From Chromera velia (taxonomy: Eukaryota; Sar; Chromeraceae), in the NCBI GenBank assembly GCA_018398765.1, contig JAHBMJ010001856.1, positions 34,653 through 98,652 of the forward strand: a stretch of DNA of 64,000 nucleotides, given 5' to 3'. Below are positions 1 through 12,000 of this stretch, piece by piece (the first letter of the stretch is position 1; every line of letters starts with the position of its first letter). A program made the translations under genes and the position numbers. The notes under the pieces are model-generated. The model ran no database searches. It was not told the origin of the DNA and was given only the letters and a program-made list of their open reading frames with translations.

Positions 1-27
1 TGATGATATGTATGAAGCACAGAGGGT

Positions 28-624
28 TCAAAAAGAACTTCTCAAAGATCCTCTCTCCCTTTGGAAAAGGAAGAAGAAAGCCATCTCATCGGCTAGTGGT
101 GCATCACGCCCGTCCCCCCGCGTATTCTCGAACCATTGAAAGAGTGCGATGGAAGGAAGAGTGCATACAACCCACCCCGTGACACCCGTGCAGTTCTGCA
201 TGAGAGGAATCAAGTCTTCTCTCTCTTCTTCCTGAAGCACAGGCTCAAGAATGGATGCATTCAACCTACCACCATGCAGAAGCTTCTTATCTATCTGCGC
301 TGACTCAAGGTAATCGTTCTGTCCAATCTCATATCCTTCCTTTGTTCGAGTAAGAGTCATACCAATGTACTCAAAACTCTGCCCTTTCTCTAACAACTCA
401 GGCTCATCTATTTTCAATCGCTTTTGAATGGGAACAAAGTGAGAGAGAGGATCGGTAGCAAAGATGAGTAGATCGTGTACGTGCATGAGCATGACAGTCA
501 CGATCTCTCCCTTCTCATCCTTCTTTGCAAACACACTCTCCCTCAGCTCATCCCACCGCTCCTCTTTCGCGATCTTTCTAAAGCTCTGAGTGTACAAATG
601 GGGAGCATCGGCCAGACCATACAT
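28..624 (-). pseudogene. Copia reverse transcriptase fragment (RVT_2)
   Basis: The 198-codon frame has the copia RT landmarks MYGLADAPHLY (usual LYGLK.AP..W) and MLMHVHDLLIF where active elements have YVDD. This is followed by the thumb-like segment FEYIGMTLTRTKEGYEIGQ and a region matching the linker before RNase H. The first catalytic Asp of the YVDD box is His, so polymerase activity is not expected. The frame is open to near the window start, where an unrelated-looking tail suggests another frameshift. Confidence 0.8.
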
Positions 625-1099
625 GGCTTCATTCTAGGCTTCATTCAACTGAAACACAGACCCCCCCTTCAATGACATCCACTCAGGCAGACCATCAGGC
701 AGACTGTTGGACAAATGAACAAAAACATCGTCTTTCATTTCTGCCATCAGAAATGCTGTCGGAACAATGTTATCTGTATGACTTCGCATAGTTCCATCCC
801 TTTAAATGTGGCTGCAAAGGACAAAACAAAAAGAACTGACCACCAATCTGCGGTACCTGAGTAGGTCTACAGATTTTTCCTATCGTTTTGAAAGCCCTTC
901 ACCACCAACCAAGCCTTTACTACCCTCATAGTTGTATTACCTCCCTTTTTCTTCCAAGTGAGTACCCAACAGCAGCGCATTGCTTTTCTCCCTCGAGGCA
1001 CATGCACCCCATAAGCAAACACCTTCTCCTCCAGGAACCTTTCAAGCTCGCCACTTCCCCCCCCACCACTTCCCCCCCGCCACTTCCTCTGCTAAGGCA

Positions 1100-2491
1100 T
1101 CAAATTTTTTGAATGTGGCCCTTTCGGGGGTTGACATGCTCCATCATGCTCTTTATGACCTGCGGATCTACAGGCATAACACGAGGCAGAGGATGTTCCT
1201 TCTTCTCTTTCTCTTTCAGCACATTTACAAGCCGTTCCTTTAATTCTCCCAGGCGCTCTCTCAACGCCTCTTCTTCATCTTCTTTCTCTCCTTCACCTTC
1301 CGGTGCACTGTACACCCCTTCCTTTTCCTTCTCCTTTTCATCTTCCTGTGCATGCAGTGCATTCCCATCACCTTGCCCCCACCAATCCACCTCGATATCC
1401 TCAGGAACAGGTTCTGAATCAGAGGGCTCTGCTACCCCCTGTTCTCTTCTCCCCTCTTGAGGGACCTGACAAGCCTCCACACGCCTCTCTCTCTCTTCAA
1501 TCTCTTCCTTCTCCCTCCCCGCTTCTTGCGTGGCATGCACCTCCAGATGGCTTGTCTGGAGCTGCACGCCTACAGGGACCTGCGGGAAGAGAGACAAAGC
1601 AGCAACCCCCCCCGCTGCATTGGCCAATGCAGAAGGAAGGACGCCACGCTCACACAGCCGTTCGGCCATGCAAAAGACCTCAAGAAAGAATCTGACAGAA
1701 ACAATGGAAGAAGAGAAACAGGCAGGACGGGCTTCACCCGCGTTCTGCACTTCCTCCACCTCTACATCCAAGAACGAATCCTCGTTTTCATCCCTATTCC
1801 CTGTCCCCTCACCCCCCGAACCCATAAAGTTCCCAGAGACCCTAAAAGATGGAGATAGAGAAGAAACAAAAGATTTGTACACATCAGTCCCTCTCTAAGC
1901 AATAAGAGAAACTGAAGAAGGGGGAACTCGAATTGCCTTCTATCCGTTGTTCTTTCTCATAATCACGACTGTCACAACCACGTTCGAACTTTCTATAGCC
2001 CCAAAAAACCCTTCTACCCCATGAACAGGCTCCTCCCCTACTTTTCGAGGATGTGTATCATACATACACATCTTATCCCCCACTGTGATGGAAGGAATCT
2101 CCTCTGTACGCTCTATTCCGAAACAAAACATCATGGGGGAATATGGGGGACTTATCAGTGATAGTAGAGACGCATCCGTTGAGCTCTTGCACAACTTTCC
2201 AGAAAAGCCACTTCTCTGTATAGGCAGGGAGACCAGTCTGTCATCTCACCTTTCTGAGGAGACGCTTAACTGTTTGATTTGCCCTCTCCCCCTGCCCCTG
2301 GTGCTAGAGAGTGTAATCTGCACCCCTCCGATGGTGCACTCTCTCCTGCTGTCAGTGATAGAAATCATTATACTGCCTCTTCTTGTCTCCTGAAAACTCT
2401 CCTCCGTTGACAATGTCTGTCTGGACCTGTTTGAACTTACCGAAGCGAGGCTTGAAGCGTCGCACAACAGAACACAGATGGCGGACAGCAT
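1100..2491 (-). pseudogene. Copia integrase C-terminal and acidic linker remnants
   Basis: Three frames of decayed coding sequence lie between the pre-integrase piece and the RT. The 1940-2194 part contains a stretch typical of the integrase C-terminus (HPRKVGEEPVHGVEGFFGAIESS is shared with the 'K..R...G.F.GY' zone; only partial match). The 1100-1882 part is a Glu/Asp/Ser-rich segment, as is common between integrase and RT in copia polyproteins. The catalytic DDE residues of integrase could not be assigned confidently. Confidence 0.5.
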
Positions 2492-2510
2492 GCGCCTTTG
2501 ACCTCAAAAC

Positions 2511-2726
2511 CTACCCATCTATCAGCCTCCCTTTCCGTTCTGTCAAGAGACTGGCGGGCACCCCTCCAGCTAGGAAAAGGAGATCATACATCCAGTGGGA
2601 CCCTACTCTCTCAGGCACCCCTCCCTCCTGCCTGGTTGACATTTTTTTCATTTCCTTGTTCACTTTTCTGCACTTTCTACAATTTACTAACTCCTCACAC
2701 TCTTTTACAGTCACCTTATGAGCCAT
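2511..2726 (-). pseudogene. Copia GAG-pre-integrase zinc-finger fragment and integrase start
   Basis: The 71-codon frame contains CEELVNCRKCRKVNKEMKK, resembling the C..C...K end of the HHCC finger, followed by YDLLFLAGGVPASLLTERKG, which resembles the first strand of the integrase core (xDL.GP....S..G). It sits exactly where the order predicts. The frame is short and both sides are shifted relative to it. Confidence 0.55.
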
Positions 2727-3081
2727 TCCTTTCTCTTTGAAGTATGCATACAGATAGGAGCCAGTTGCATGCCCAAATTTGCTGTGCTACAATGTTATGT
2801 TTAACTCATAAGGGGTAATGTATCCACCTTCCATTGCCAAAAACTTTGCCTTCTCAGTGCAGAAGGAGACGGAAGAGTACGAAACACACTTTGCATATTC
2901 ATGTGCGATTGCGACGTATACACATTCCTCACTGGTTGAGACAAAATCAGAAGATGCAGGGGGAGAAGAAGAAATGACACATACCATATGTACACCGTCT
3001 TTCTCATATAAACGAGTACAAACAGGCTTCCCCCCTTCCCCTGGAAATTCCACCCAAAACGGAGACTTAACTTTCTAAAGT

Positions 3082-3342
3082 TTACAGCCTCGCATAGAGA
3101 AGAGAGAAGTAGGGACAGACTTCTTGTAAGCTCTTTTTAGTAACGGACCATAATGGACGAACAGCCTGACCATCTACACCCTCTAGAAAAGGACTCACCG
3201 TGACCTCTTCATTAGCAATTATTTGACCTCCTGACGCCTCCTCATACCTGAAGACACGTGGACAACGGGAAACGATCGACCTCTCGAGATTGTCACCAAT
3301 TAGGTGACGACTGCAGCCTATGTCTCCAACCGGCTCTCCCAC
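3082..3342 (-). pseudogene. Copia aspartic protease fragment
   Basis: The motif DIGCSRHLIGD corresponds to the copia protease active-site box D-S/T-G-A/C-S-x-H. The Ser/Thr after the catalytic Asp is Ile here, which is expected to harm activity. The rest of the 86 codons is compatible with a copia protease. It lies between the zinc knuckle and the pre-integrase piece. A second frame (2787-3053) may continue it. Confidence 0.65.
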
Positions 3343-3522
3343 CGATCCCTGAGAAAGCCCCGTCCCTGCTGCCGCCTCTACGCACTCCTCACTCCCGTTT
3401 CCATCTGACCTGAGGGGATTAAAAAGATTTCGATGGCAGAAACCCCCCCTTGGTATCCTGAGAAACCCTGAGCATGGTCAAGCACGAGTGCCCAACCCCC
3501 TCGCGGATCCCTCCTCCTTTGG

Positions 3523-3564
3523 ACACACCTTCACTCAGTGCCCCTTCTCATTGCATTTTGAGCA
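3523..3564 (-). pseudogene. Gag CCHC zinc knuckle interrupted by a stop codon
   Basis: On the minus strand codons read CSKCNEKGH, stop, VKVC, which fits C-x2-C-x4-H-x4-C exactly. The TGA at 3535-3537 occupies the position where knuckles usually have an aromatic residue, consistent with a single G-to-A change in TGG. It is a direct marker of element decay. Confidence 0.75.
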
Positions 3565-3850
3565 TGGCTTTATGTCGGGAAGGGTCGTGCAACAGGTGAT
3601 CGTCACAGGGTGGGAGTTGCCGTAGGTCTTACGGACAGGGTGAGAGCCTTTGCTCCCGGTTGACTGACCCTGTGAAGACCTTTGGGACCCCGACTGGCCC
3701 TATCCCTGTCTTTGTTCACCTCCCCCCTTCGAACTTTACCCCCCCTTCTTTCCTTCTGTTGCCTTGTTCGCTCTCTCAACCCCTCTTTTTTGCTGCTGCT
3801 GCTGCTGCTGCTGCTGAGGGCGATGCTGATAAGGTTTGTTAGCAGTTAGT

Positions 3851-4587
3851 TCATCTACATCCCACAGTATGAGCTCTTTGATCGCTGCACACAATTAATG
3901 CAGGGAAGGAAATGTGGGAGAGGAACATGTTGTTCAGCTCTGCAAAGGATGCAGAGGGCTCCCGAATCTCTCTCGGGAGTTCGTGTTTCAACTCCTTTTT
4001 CTGCTCCTTGGAGAGGGCGTTGAAGATGTTGGTGACAAGAATAGACTCGAGAATCGTGTAGTTCTCTCCAGTTGCATGTGCCAACAGGGTGTCGAGACGG
4101 GTGTTGATAGTAAAGAAGGAGAGGAAAAGGTTGGGAGGGATGTGAATGCTTCCGTCCTTATCCTTCTTATTAATCAGGTAGGGGAAGAACTGCATGTGCA
4201 ACCTGATCTTGCTCTGTGTCTTGAAAGCAAAGAAGCCAGAATCTTTCCTCAGAGCCTTCATGAGTCCTTCCGCAGAAACCTCCCCATTCCTTAGACGCTT
4301 GACGTCTGGATGGAAAGAATCTGATACACCCCCGACCTTATCAAAAACGAGGAGAATTTTGTCTTTCCATGCTTTATCAGATAGAAAGCGCTCTTTTCTG
4401 AGCTAGTCATTGTAGAATCTCTCAAACTGGCCCTCCCAGTTGAGGAAAGCCTCCTTGGAGGCAAGCTTGGGAACAGAAGACAAATTAATTTGATATAAGA
4501 AGAGGAGACGGGAGACTGTTGCTCACAGGGGGAATCAGACGGAGGCGAAAGAGAAGAAGAAGAAGGCTTAGCACTATGATTTTTCAT
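3851..4587 (-). pseudogene. Copia gag (UBN2-like) remnants
   Basis: Two frames, 4291-4587 and 3851-4261, carry a gag-like helical protein: a start with Ser/Pro-rich N-terminus, then RLDTLLAHATGENYTILES and an LSKEQKKELKHELP stretch resembling the UBN2 gag pattern (counting L...G...). They are separated by a frameshift near 4270-4290. They precede the knuckle and protease in the expected order. A CTG trinucleotide run lies downstream at about 3791-3815. Confidence 0.55.
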
Positions 4588-6797
4588 TTCTACATATTTT
4601 TGCCTTGAGACAAGCCTCGACCCTCTTGTTAATCAGGGCGTCAAACTTGTCAACAGAAAGGGTGATCAAAGCCTCCTTGTACAACAGCCCCTTTTCTCTT
4701 CTTTCCCTGCAAACGAGTCTTCATCATACTGAAGGAGAATAAGAAGAATTTTGACCCTCACATCAGATTCTAACACACTGAACTGTTAGCTGGCAGAGAG
4801 AGGGCTAAGAGAGAAAAGATCGTTCTCCTTCTGTATTCCAATTGGTCTTTTAATGATCGATCTCATTCTGAATCAAATTGAATTAATTGTATGAAGTATG
4901 CCCATGCCGCGTATCTAGCCACGTATCTCACTCATTTGCGGTGGCGGGTCAGGTGGTAGGCCCATGCACTCTGAGCCTTTACACACACCAGACGACTCTA
5001 AGTCAGCAGACTGAAGATCAGAACCTCCAGCACCCACACCCGCCCCCCCTCACAGCCTGGATACCAGACGAGTGAGCAGACCGAAGACCAGATAACGACA
5101 GCCGCTGCATGCTTCTCCGTGGTCCAGTAGGGGTCAAAAGCGTCTCTCTCGTTCCTGCATGCACGCTAAACGGCGATGGGCAGAAAGTGCAAGGGGAAGG
5201 CCTGATTAAGAAAAATTTAATGCTATCAAGAAGAAGACCCTAAGCTTTTGATGCATGATCTCTTATGCTCAGACAGGAAAGGTGTAGGAGCATTACAGTG
5301 GACAATAGCTAATAGTCGGCAAAAGTGAAACGCAAAGTTACCAAAAAACAAAAGTTTCACAAACTTGTACACATGCGTCAAGTGAGAGCAAGTGTTCAAA
5401 GGATGAGTATGCAATCATTCTTGGAGTCATTCAGTCACTGACCTGGGGTCTGCCTGTAAACCCGATGGTTCCTTCCAAAGAGTGCGCCAAACGTCTGTGT
5501 TCCCACTTGAGAGGAGAAAGTTAACTGCATTTATGCAGAGGGCAGAACAGGCACATAGGAATGATTCAGTGACCTACCCGCGACGCAAGATGAGCAAATA
5601 TAGATTGAATTCCTTTATAACCATGATTAGTACTGCAAGATCACAATCAAAAAGATATGAAAAGGTGCAAGGTCACAAAAGCATCGGGACATGCACTGTC
5701 TAACAAACTCTCACACTATTGCTACTGTAATACCTCGGTGAAGCCTTAGGTTGAACTTCATCATTAAAGATCATCGGGGCATTGCAAAGATATGAAAAGC
5801 AACAAGGTTCACAAAAAATGAGACCTGAACACAGACCTTCCATGAAGCAAGAAGAGATCAGCAGCCCTTACCTGCAGCCCGAGGTCGCGTCGGAATGCTG
5901 GGAGCCTGAGCTTCATCCTCATTTTCCAAGCAGTCTGAAGAGAGCGGAGAGAGATTCAACCAGTCCCAGATCTCATACCTGTGTAGAGCTATGATGTCAT
6001 TGAAGGACAGATCTTGGGGAAACATCTCGGGAGGTACCCCTAATTATGCCTTCACATCGAATTGCGGATCGTTACGGTAAGTCTACATACTTCCCGGAGT
6101 TACTGTACTAACACGGTTGAAAAGCCGGCCCAGCTAGCTTAAATTGCTTTTCTTCTTGCTCTGTTTGCGGCTTTTCTCTGCACTATCTGCATGCCATGGA
6201 GCGTTTCCAAACACTTTTCCGGGATATCTTTCAACTTTAAAAGTTTAACACTGGTATCACTCATTGTCTTCAACTTCAGTAGTCCTGAGAAGGACGTGCA
6301 ACACTCAACAGGTTCAAGGCTGCCCTCAACAACAATGACATGATGTGTCACAAGGCAGTACAAGGCTGAAACTAACAATTGCGGACATGGTGTTGATCGA
6401 CAGATTACTAACAGCAATACATTTTCCACAAAAAATTGTGCGCACGTGGTGTATGCATGCATATGGTTAAAATTCAAATTTGCCGGCCTCGATCGGTCAA
6501 TTTTTTATAGCCACCTCCAATCAGATTTTAGCCACCACATACAAAAAAAAGGTCAGTCAGTCCACCTACCCGTTCTCCCTCTGATAGCCCTGGAGGGTGG
6601 AACGAGGCTTGGAGCATGTTTGCATGGAGCTCTCCGCCCGGGGGGCACTTAATCCCCCGCGACTCCTTCCTCCGGCACCCTGGGGCGACACTCGCGGGTC
6701 TACGCACACACTGTCAAGCCCCGGCATGCCCTCAAAACTTGATGTAAAAAACATGCAGCGGCCCCTAGGCCCTGCCTGGATTCCACACCGCATGCAT

Positions 6798-6844
6798 GGC
6801 CCCGCGGAGGGTGAAGCTATAATTTGTTTATGCCCTCCGGGGCC
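6798..6844. repeat. GC-rich inverted repeat (hairpin)
   Basis: GGCCCCGCGGAGGG at 6798-6811 pairs with GCCCTCCGGGGCC at 6832-6844, with one unpaired base and a roughly 20-nt AT-rich loop. It stands out from the surrounding moderate-GC sequence. It may be part of a mobile element end or a 3'-end structure; nothing nearby decides. Confidence 0.6.
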
Positions 6845-8229
6845 TTTGGAGTTGCGAGCGGAGCGAGCGGCTCTGTAGCGCTGTTAATATAGTTTCGGAA
6901 GGCGCGTTCGGCTTCGTAAAAACGTGAAACGGAGCACAAAAGCTTTAATTGTGAATGTACAGCCACGTGACTCAGTCTTCCCCAGTAAGCTTCCACATCT
7001 ATGGGGTTTGACTTGGTGTGGAGCCGTCTCCACGATTCTTCGTTTTTACCATGCATGTGGTAGAGCTTAGCTTTACTGCCATACCATGTAAACTGTCTTG
7101 GAGTGCTAGTGCAGCTGTCACCTTATCTTGTCACCTTATCTCGAAACGTACTGGGAGAGAAGGCTTCCACCTCTGCATGTACTTTCTAAAAATGGATGCC
7201 CATAGGGATGACGGGGAGGGAGAAGAGGGTGCTGCATATGTTTGGACCTTCTACTGGAGTCTGAACTTGACGGACTCTGAAGAGTACAGACGAAGGGTTC
7301 GGAACATCAGAGCCACCCACAACTACCAAAAACCAGGAACAGCCAGCAAGCTAGAGCCGACATCCACGTGGAGGGACCATTGGCTCTTCAAGTGGTTCTT
7401 CACACCACCACAAACCTCGATCTAGTACTGCATGCATAGAATCAGTGGCTTCTTTCTCCCTTTCTACAGCTGCATGCATTTGGATTTGGCTGTCTGTTTC
7501 TCTAGAACATGCTTGCAGATCGATGTGCAGATACACAATTCCACATTTTATACAGGACTCTGTTCTTCTACTCACCCAAAAACCAAAAAAACTTTGGCTA
7601 GGCTGGTCACACGCTGCTACAGCTGTCCTGCTGTTATGCATAGTTATCAACGTTTTGCCGCCTCTCAATGCTTCCCTTTCTTCTTCCTTTGTTCCTCCAT
7701 TCATGTATTCGCTTTTGTATGTTTCCTTCTGTGGTATTTGTATGCATTGCCAACTGTACTATATGTTTCAAACCATAATTAAGTATTCGAAACCGCTGCA
7801 CAAAAGCCTCAGTCACTTGTGCAAAAAGAAAATTAACGATTTGTGTATGCCCGAATGACGCAAAAACGCGCCACACACGTTAAACTTTCTATTGTCCATC
7901 CCTCTGTTTATGCAGCCAGACGTTGTCACAGTGCCCTACCACGACCAACCAGGAAAGAAGTTTCGACCTGCTCTCTAGGACCTGCTTTGACATGCATGCT
8001 TTTATCCTCCTTCGTTTTATTTTTTTGATTATGTGCACTTAATGTATATAGCATAGCATAGCACAGGTATAAACTAAACTTACCCCTAACAGCCCGTGAC
8101 AGCCATGCTGCTGCCCTCAACAGATGTGAAGGTATGTAAGCCAAACTCACTATTGATTGAATCAGATTCATTAATTGATTGATTTGTTCCACCCTAAGGC
8201 CTTCTTGCTATGTCTAAGTGTTACCACCG

Positions 8230-8980
8230 CTAGTAAGGCGGGTATAAACCCATAATCTATAACTAATTTTTGCACAAATAAGTGCAAATAATCGAATTAA
8301 ATCAGTCAAAAAATCTAAAAATCATAATTATTGTATCGTAAATTACTAGACAAATCCTTGTGACACAACTTGAAAAGATTCTAGAAACTCTCATTGTGAC
8401 ATACTATTATAGTTTCAGCATAACACGTACTATGAAATTGGTTCTTAATTTCATTATTGAATTATATTTTAAGTTCATTAAACAAAAACGATAAAACCTA
8501 CTGACAACAAGGAAGATTACATGCGGGAAATTCATCAGCAACCCACCAAGAACAGGGAACCGAATTCTAAGCGTGGTCAGGTTGGCAAACCGACCCTGCT
8601 TTTGTCTGGTAAGCTGCTGCTAATCCCGGGCATCTCCTACGAGATTCATTAAAAGAGTGAGAACCTCTCTCCACTTAAAATTACTTTGAATGTGCAGCCA
8701 GTGGCTTTACCTTGATACTATCAGTGAATCTAATGTAAGCAGGTTACAAAATGTCTGTACAAAAAAACTAGACGAAAAATGTTTTTAATGTTATAATATT
8801 CATGCGCCAGTAATTAATAATGTTGCTTAATGATCTGTCCAGATTTTGGTCTCAGACTAGCTTTCAAATCTTATATATTGAGGATGTCAAACAGTATATT
8901 GTAGTATATAACTCCATTAATATATAAAAGTGCATCACAGCAATATTACTCAATTTTCAAAATATAAAAACATGCATATT
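8230..8980. other. AT-rich island
   Basis: About 750 bases of strongly AT-rich, gene-free sequence, preceded by TTGATTGATT tetranucleotide sequence at about 8154-8182 and a GGCGGGTATAAACCC palindrome at about 8237. Similar islands occur at 22300-23160, 52300-53200 and 58880-59640. Confidence 0.6.
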
Positions 8981-9042
8981 CAATTTGTCAGTGTTGAATT
9001 TGAATAATTTAACACTCCCGATGCTTTTGGTCATCTTCTGTT

Positions 9043-12000
9043 TTACCCACTTTCATTACTTTGCGGTGCTTGTACAAGCCCAACATGTGGCCAAGAGTTT
9101 TGGCCGGAAAACAGAAACGATGCGCCCCCTCCCATCGCAGCTGCTCGTCCCGCAAAAAGGGCTTCCAAAGCAGCAGATGCCTTCACCTTTCCTTTCCTCG
9201 CTTTGGGTGCAGCTGGACGCTTTTCGTCCCCCGACTTCCGCGCTGTGCCGGGGTCTTTGCCGGCCGCGGTGGGCCCAGATGAATCCTTAGGCCCCGACGG
9301 TGGAGGGGGGGCTGGTGGAGGACCTCCACGGGAAGGTGGAGGGGGCGCAGGTGGGGGAGGTTTTGCTGCAGCAGGGGGAGGGGGGGCAGGCGGCACTGCA
9401 GGCTGGGCATGATCAGTTGAGGAAGACGTGCCTCCTCCCATGTCCCCTGCCCTCTGTGCAAAGAGCGCCTCCAAGGCTGCTGATGCCTTAACCTTCCCTG
9501 GCTTCACTTTCGGGACTGAGGCCTCTGGCTTTGGCTGTCGTTTGGCTTGCTTTGCTTGGCTTGGGGGATCGCTGGGTGGTGCTGGGGGAGGGCCAGGGGG
9601 CGGAGGTGCTTTTGGAGCAAGCGGAGGTGCTGGGGGAGGAGAGGCAGGAGCTGCTACTGAGGGAGTAGACGCTGGAGGGGACGTCGTTTTGTTTCCCCCT
9701 CCTCCCATGTCCCCTGCTCTCTGTGCAAAGAGAGCCTCCAACGCTGCCGATGCCTTCACTTTTCCTTTCTTGACCTTTGGCCCGCTCACAGGTTTCGTCG
9801 GCTTTTCTTCTGATGGCTTGGATGCAATGCCAGTGGAAGGGGCACTCGGAGGGGCTCCGGGCGGAGGAGGGGGGGCGGGAGGGGGGGNNNNNNNGGACAG
9901 TGAGGGGGGGGGGGTGCAGGAGCGGCAGGACCTGTGTCGTGGGTGGCGTTCAACATTTTTCCTCTACCTGCAAAGAGGGCCTCAAGCTCTGGGGAACCGG
10001 AGACTTTTCCCTTCTTGACTTTAATCTCTTTCCTCGGTGCTTTTGAGGTTTTCGAACTGTCGCCTCCAACCTTTCCTTTCGCGGGGGGAGGGGGGGGGGC
10101 GGGTGGTTTGGAGTGTCGGTCGGTTTCGGGTTTTTCCTTCTTGAGCGTTTTTGATGTGTCGGCCTTTTCGTCCTTCTCTTTCTCCTTCTCTTCTTCGGGG
10201 GGCTTGTAGCTGCTTGTCTTCTCCAGCCACAGCTTGACGTCTTCGCAAAACTCGACCAGAGTTGGGAGAGCACCCGCACGTGCGTCTCTGTCATTCTGCA
10301 CTCCCAACCAATCGAAAAGTTTCGTGTCTTCTTCTCGACAGTCGGAAAAGAGCGTCTCTATCTCATCGATCAGTTTCTTCCAACTCTCAAGAAACTTTGT
10401 GAAGGTAGAGGCAATCTTTTCGTTTGACGAGGCTGCTTCGTACTGCTCTTTCCAGGTCTCAAAATCTTTGTACAGGGTGTCAATCTTCAACGAACTCTTT
10501 CTTTTCAGGTGAGGCATGTTTGAGTGAAGATCGAGCATGGAGTTTAGCAACTCGCTCCGTGCTGTGTCGTCTTTTTCTTTTGCCTCTTTGGCTTGAGCAT
10601 TCAGCTCTCTGACCAGGACGAAGAGGAGGTTATCACGATTGTGGGGGGGAGAACCTTTGTAGCTGGACATTTTTGTGAGGGTATCGAGGGGAAACACTTT
10701 CCGAAGATCGTTCTTCCGTTTGAAAGCATTCAAATGATTAACTGCCCCCATCGCCAGCTGGAGCCACTCTCGTAGAGCAACAGACCCCCGGATCTCCCCA
10801 ACCGCACTACGAGAAGCTCGAAGCTTCTCAGAAAAGAACTCCCCCTGCTCGTCCAACGTCAATTCCTGTACCTTCACAGCAGCTCTCGCACCTGCGCCTG
10901 GTACCTTGAAGTAAACATGCACTAGGAACCTGTCCACTGCCCCTACTTCCTCCTCGTCTACCCTCCCATCCCCCAGGGCTTCTGCGAGTTTGGCTGCTTT
11001 CTCTGCAGGTGGGGGAACCTCCTGGGCCTCTTCATCGATCCATTTCTTCATCGACTGAATCGATTTGAATTTATCTGCAGGGATCGGGGCGTCTCCCTCT
11101 TCACAGGGTTTTCCCGTCAGAGACGCGACTAGACAGGGCCAGAGGGGCTCGGGCAATTGTCTCGAGAGCATCATCTCAATATTGAACCGGGTTTTCCCAT
11201 TCTTCACCACCCAGTACTGTCTCTCCTCCTCCTCTTTCTTCTCTTTCTCGCTCTTCCCACCCCCACCCGAGCCCGCATTCTTCTTCTGAGAAGGGACGAA
11301 TTTGAAAATCCGACCCAGCTTCGGAATCAGGTCTGCGACAGGAACAAAATCGGGTGTCTCGAAGCACTTCATCTCTCCGAATACCGTCTCCTTCAACCGG
11401 CTCTCTTCCCACTTCTCCTCCTTCTCCTTTCTGTCACTCAGGTAGAAGGGCTTCCCTTGGACGTGCTCGCACATTTCACAATCCTCGACCTGCAGAACCA
11501 AATCGGTGAATATGATCAACCATGTTCATTGTTGAAAGCACAGGAGCGAATTTCTCTGACCACTCACCAGGATGAGAAAGCAAGAAAGACGTACGTCTTG
11601 GATAAGCGAATGACTTCAAATATGAAGAGTTGAACGAGTAAGAAGACACTTCAGACGTCAAAAACCCACTCCCCCTCCCCCCTCCCACACACACTTCCAT
11701 GCGGGATGCCTGCGTCTGCTCCAAGAGACCAGCAAACGAATACTTTGAGAACGGAGAGAGGGACTCGGCGCACGTGAAGGGAAGCTGAAGCTCTCTCTCT
11801 GTATTCGTTCACGCAGACGGACCTCACATAAGAACGGATCCTTTTTCTTTGCCTTTTTCTTCCCGCCCCCCCCGCCCACTTTCTCCTTTCCGTGCTCTAT
11901 GAAATAATCCACTTGGTTCATCTGCCCCTCTGTCAACCCGTTCAACAGCTGCTGCATCTTCAGCATTTTTTTGCACTGATCGGGCTTCTTCCCCATTCGC

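Larger units (their letters stand above)
1..4590 (-). mobile_element. Degenerate Ty1/copia-type LTR retrotransposon relic, cut by the window start
   Basis: Reading the minus strand from about 4590 down to 1, the pieces fall in the Ty1/copia order gag, CCHC knuckle, protease, pre-integrase, integrase, acidic linker, reverse transcriptase. The pieces lie in different frames and are interrupted by stops, so the element is not functional. The RNase H end and the 3' LTR would lie to the left of the window. I could not identify a 5' LTR by eye in 4600-5200; a TGGTATCC string on the minus strand near 5058 faintly resembles the start of an initiator-tRNA primer-binding site but is too short to count. 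Confidence 0.8.
4591..9042. other. Intergenic region without a supported gene
   Basis: Open frames here are short, unlike any family I know, and lack splice-linked partners. At about 4990-5095 an imperfect 60-70 bp tandem similarity is visible (cagactgaagatcag and cagaccgaagaccag). GC-rich sequence occurs at 6590-6870 with a strong hairpin. From 8230 the sequence turns AT-rich. No RNA gene was recognised. Confidence 0.6.

Noticed and set aside
5050-5070. Possible tRNA primer-binding site of the copia element
   Set aside because: Only about seven matching bases and no LTR end could be identified.
6139-6477. 112-codon minus-strand frame ending in a basic stretch
   Set aside because: Could be a mobile-element scrap, but no motif supports it.
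7018-7425. 135-codon open frame
   Set aside because: No family resemblance and no supporting context.
9203-9923. Gly/Ala-rich plus-strand frames opposite the formin
   Set aside because: Antisense shadows of the proline-rich coding sequence.
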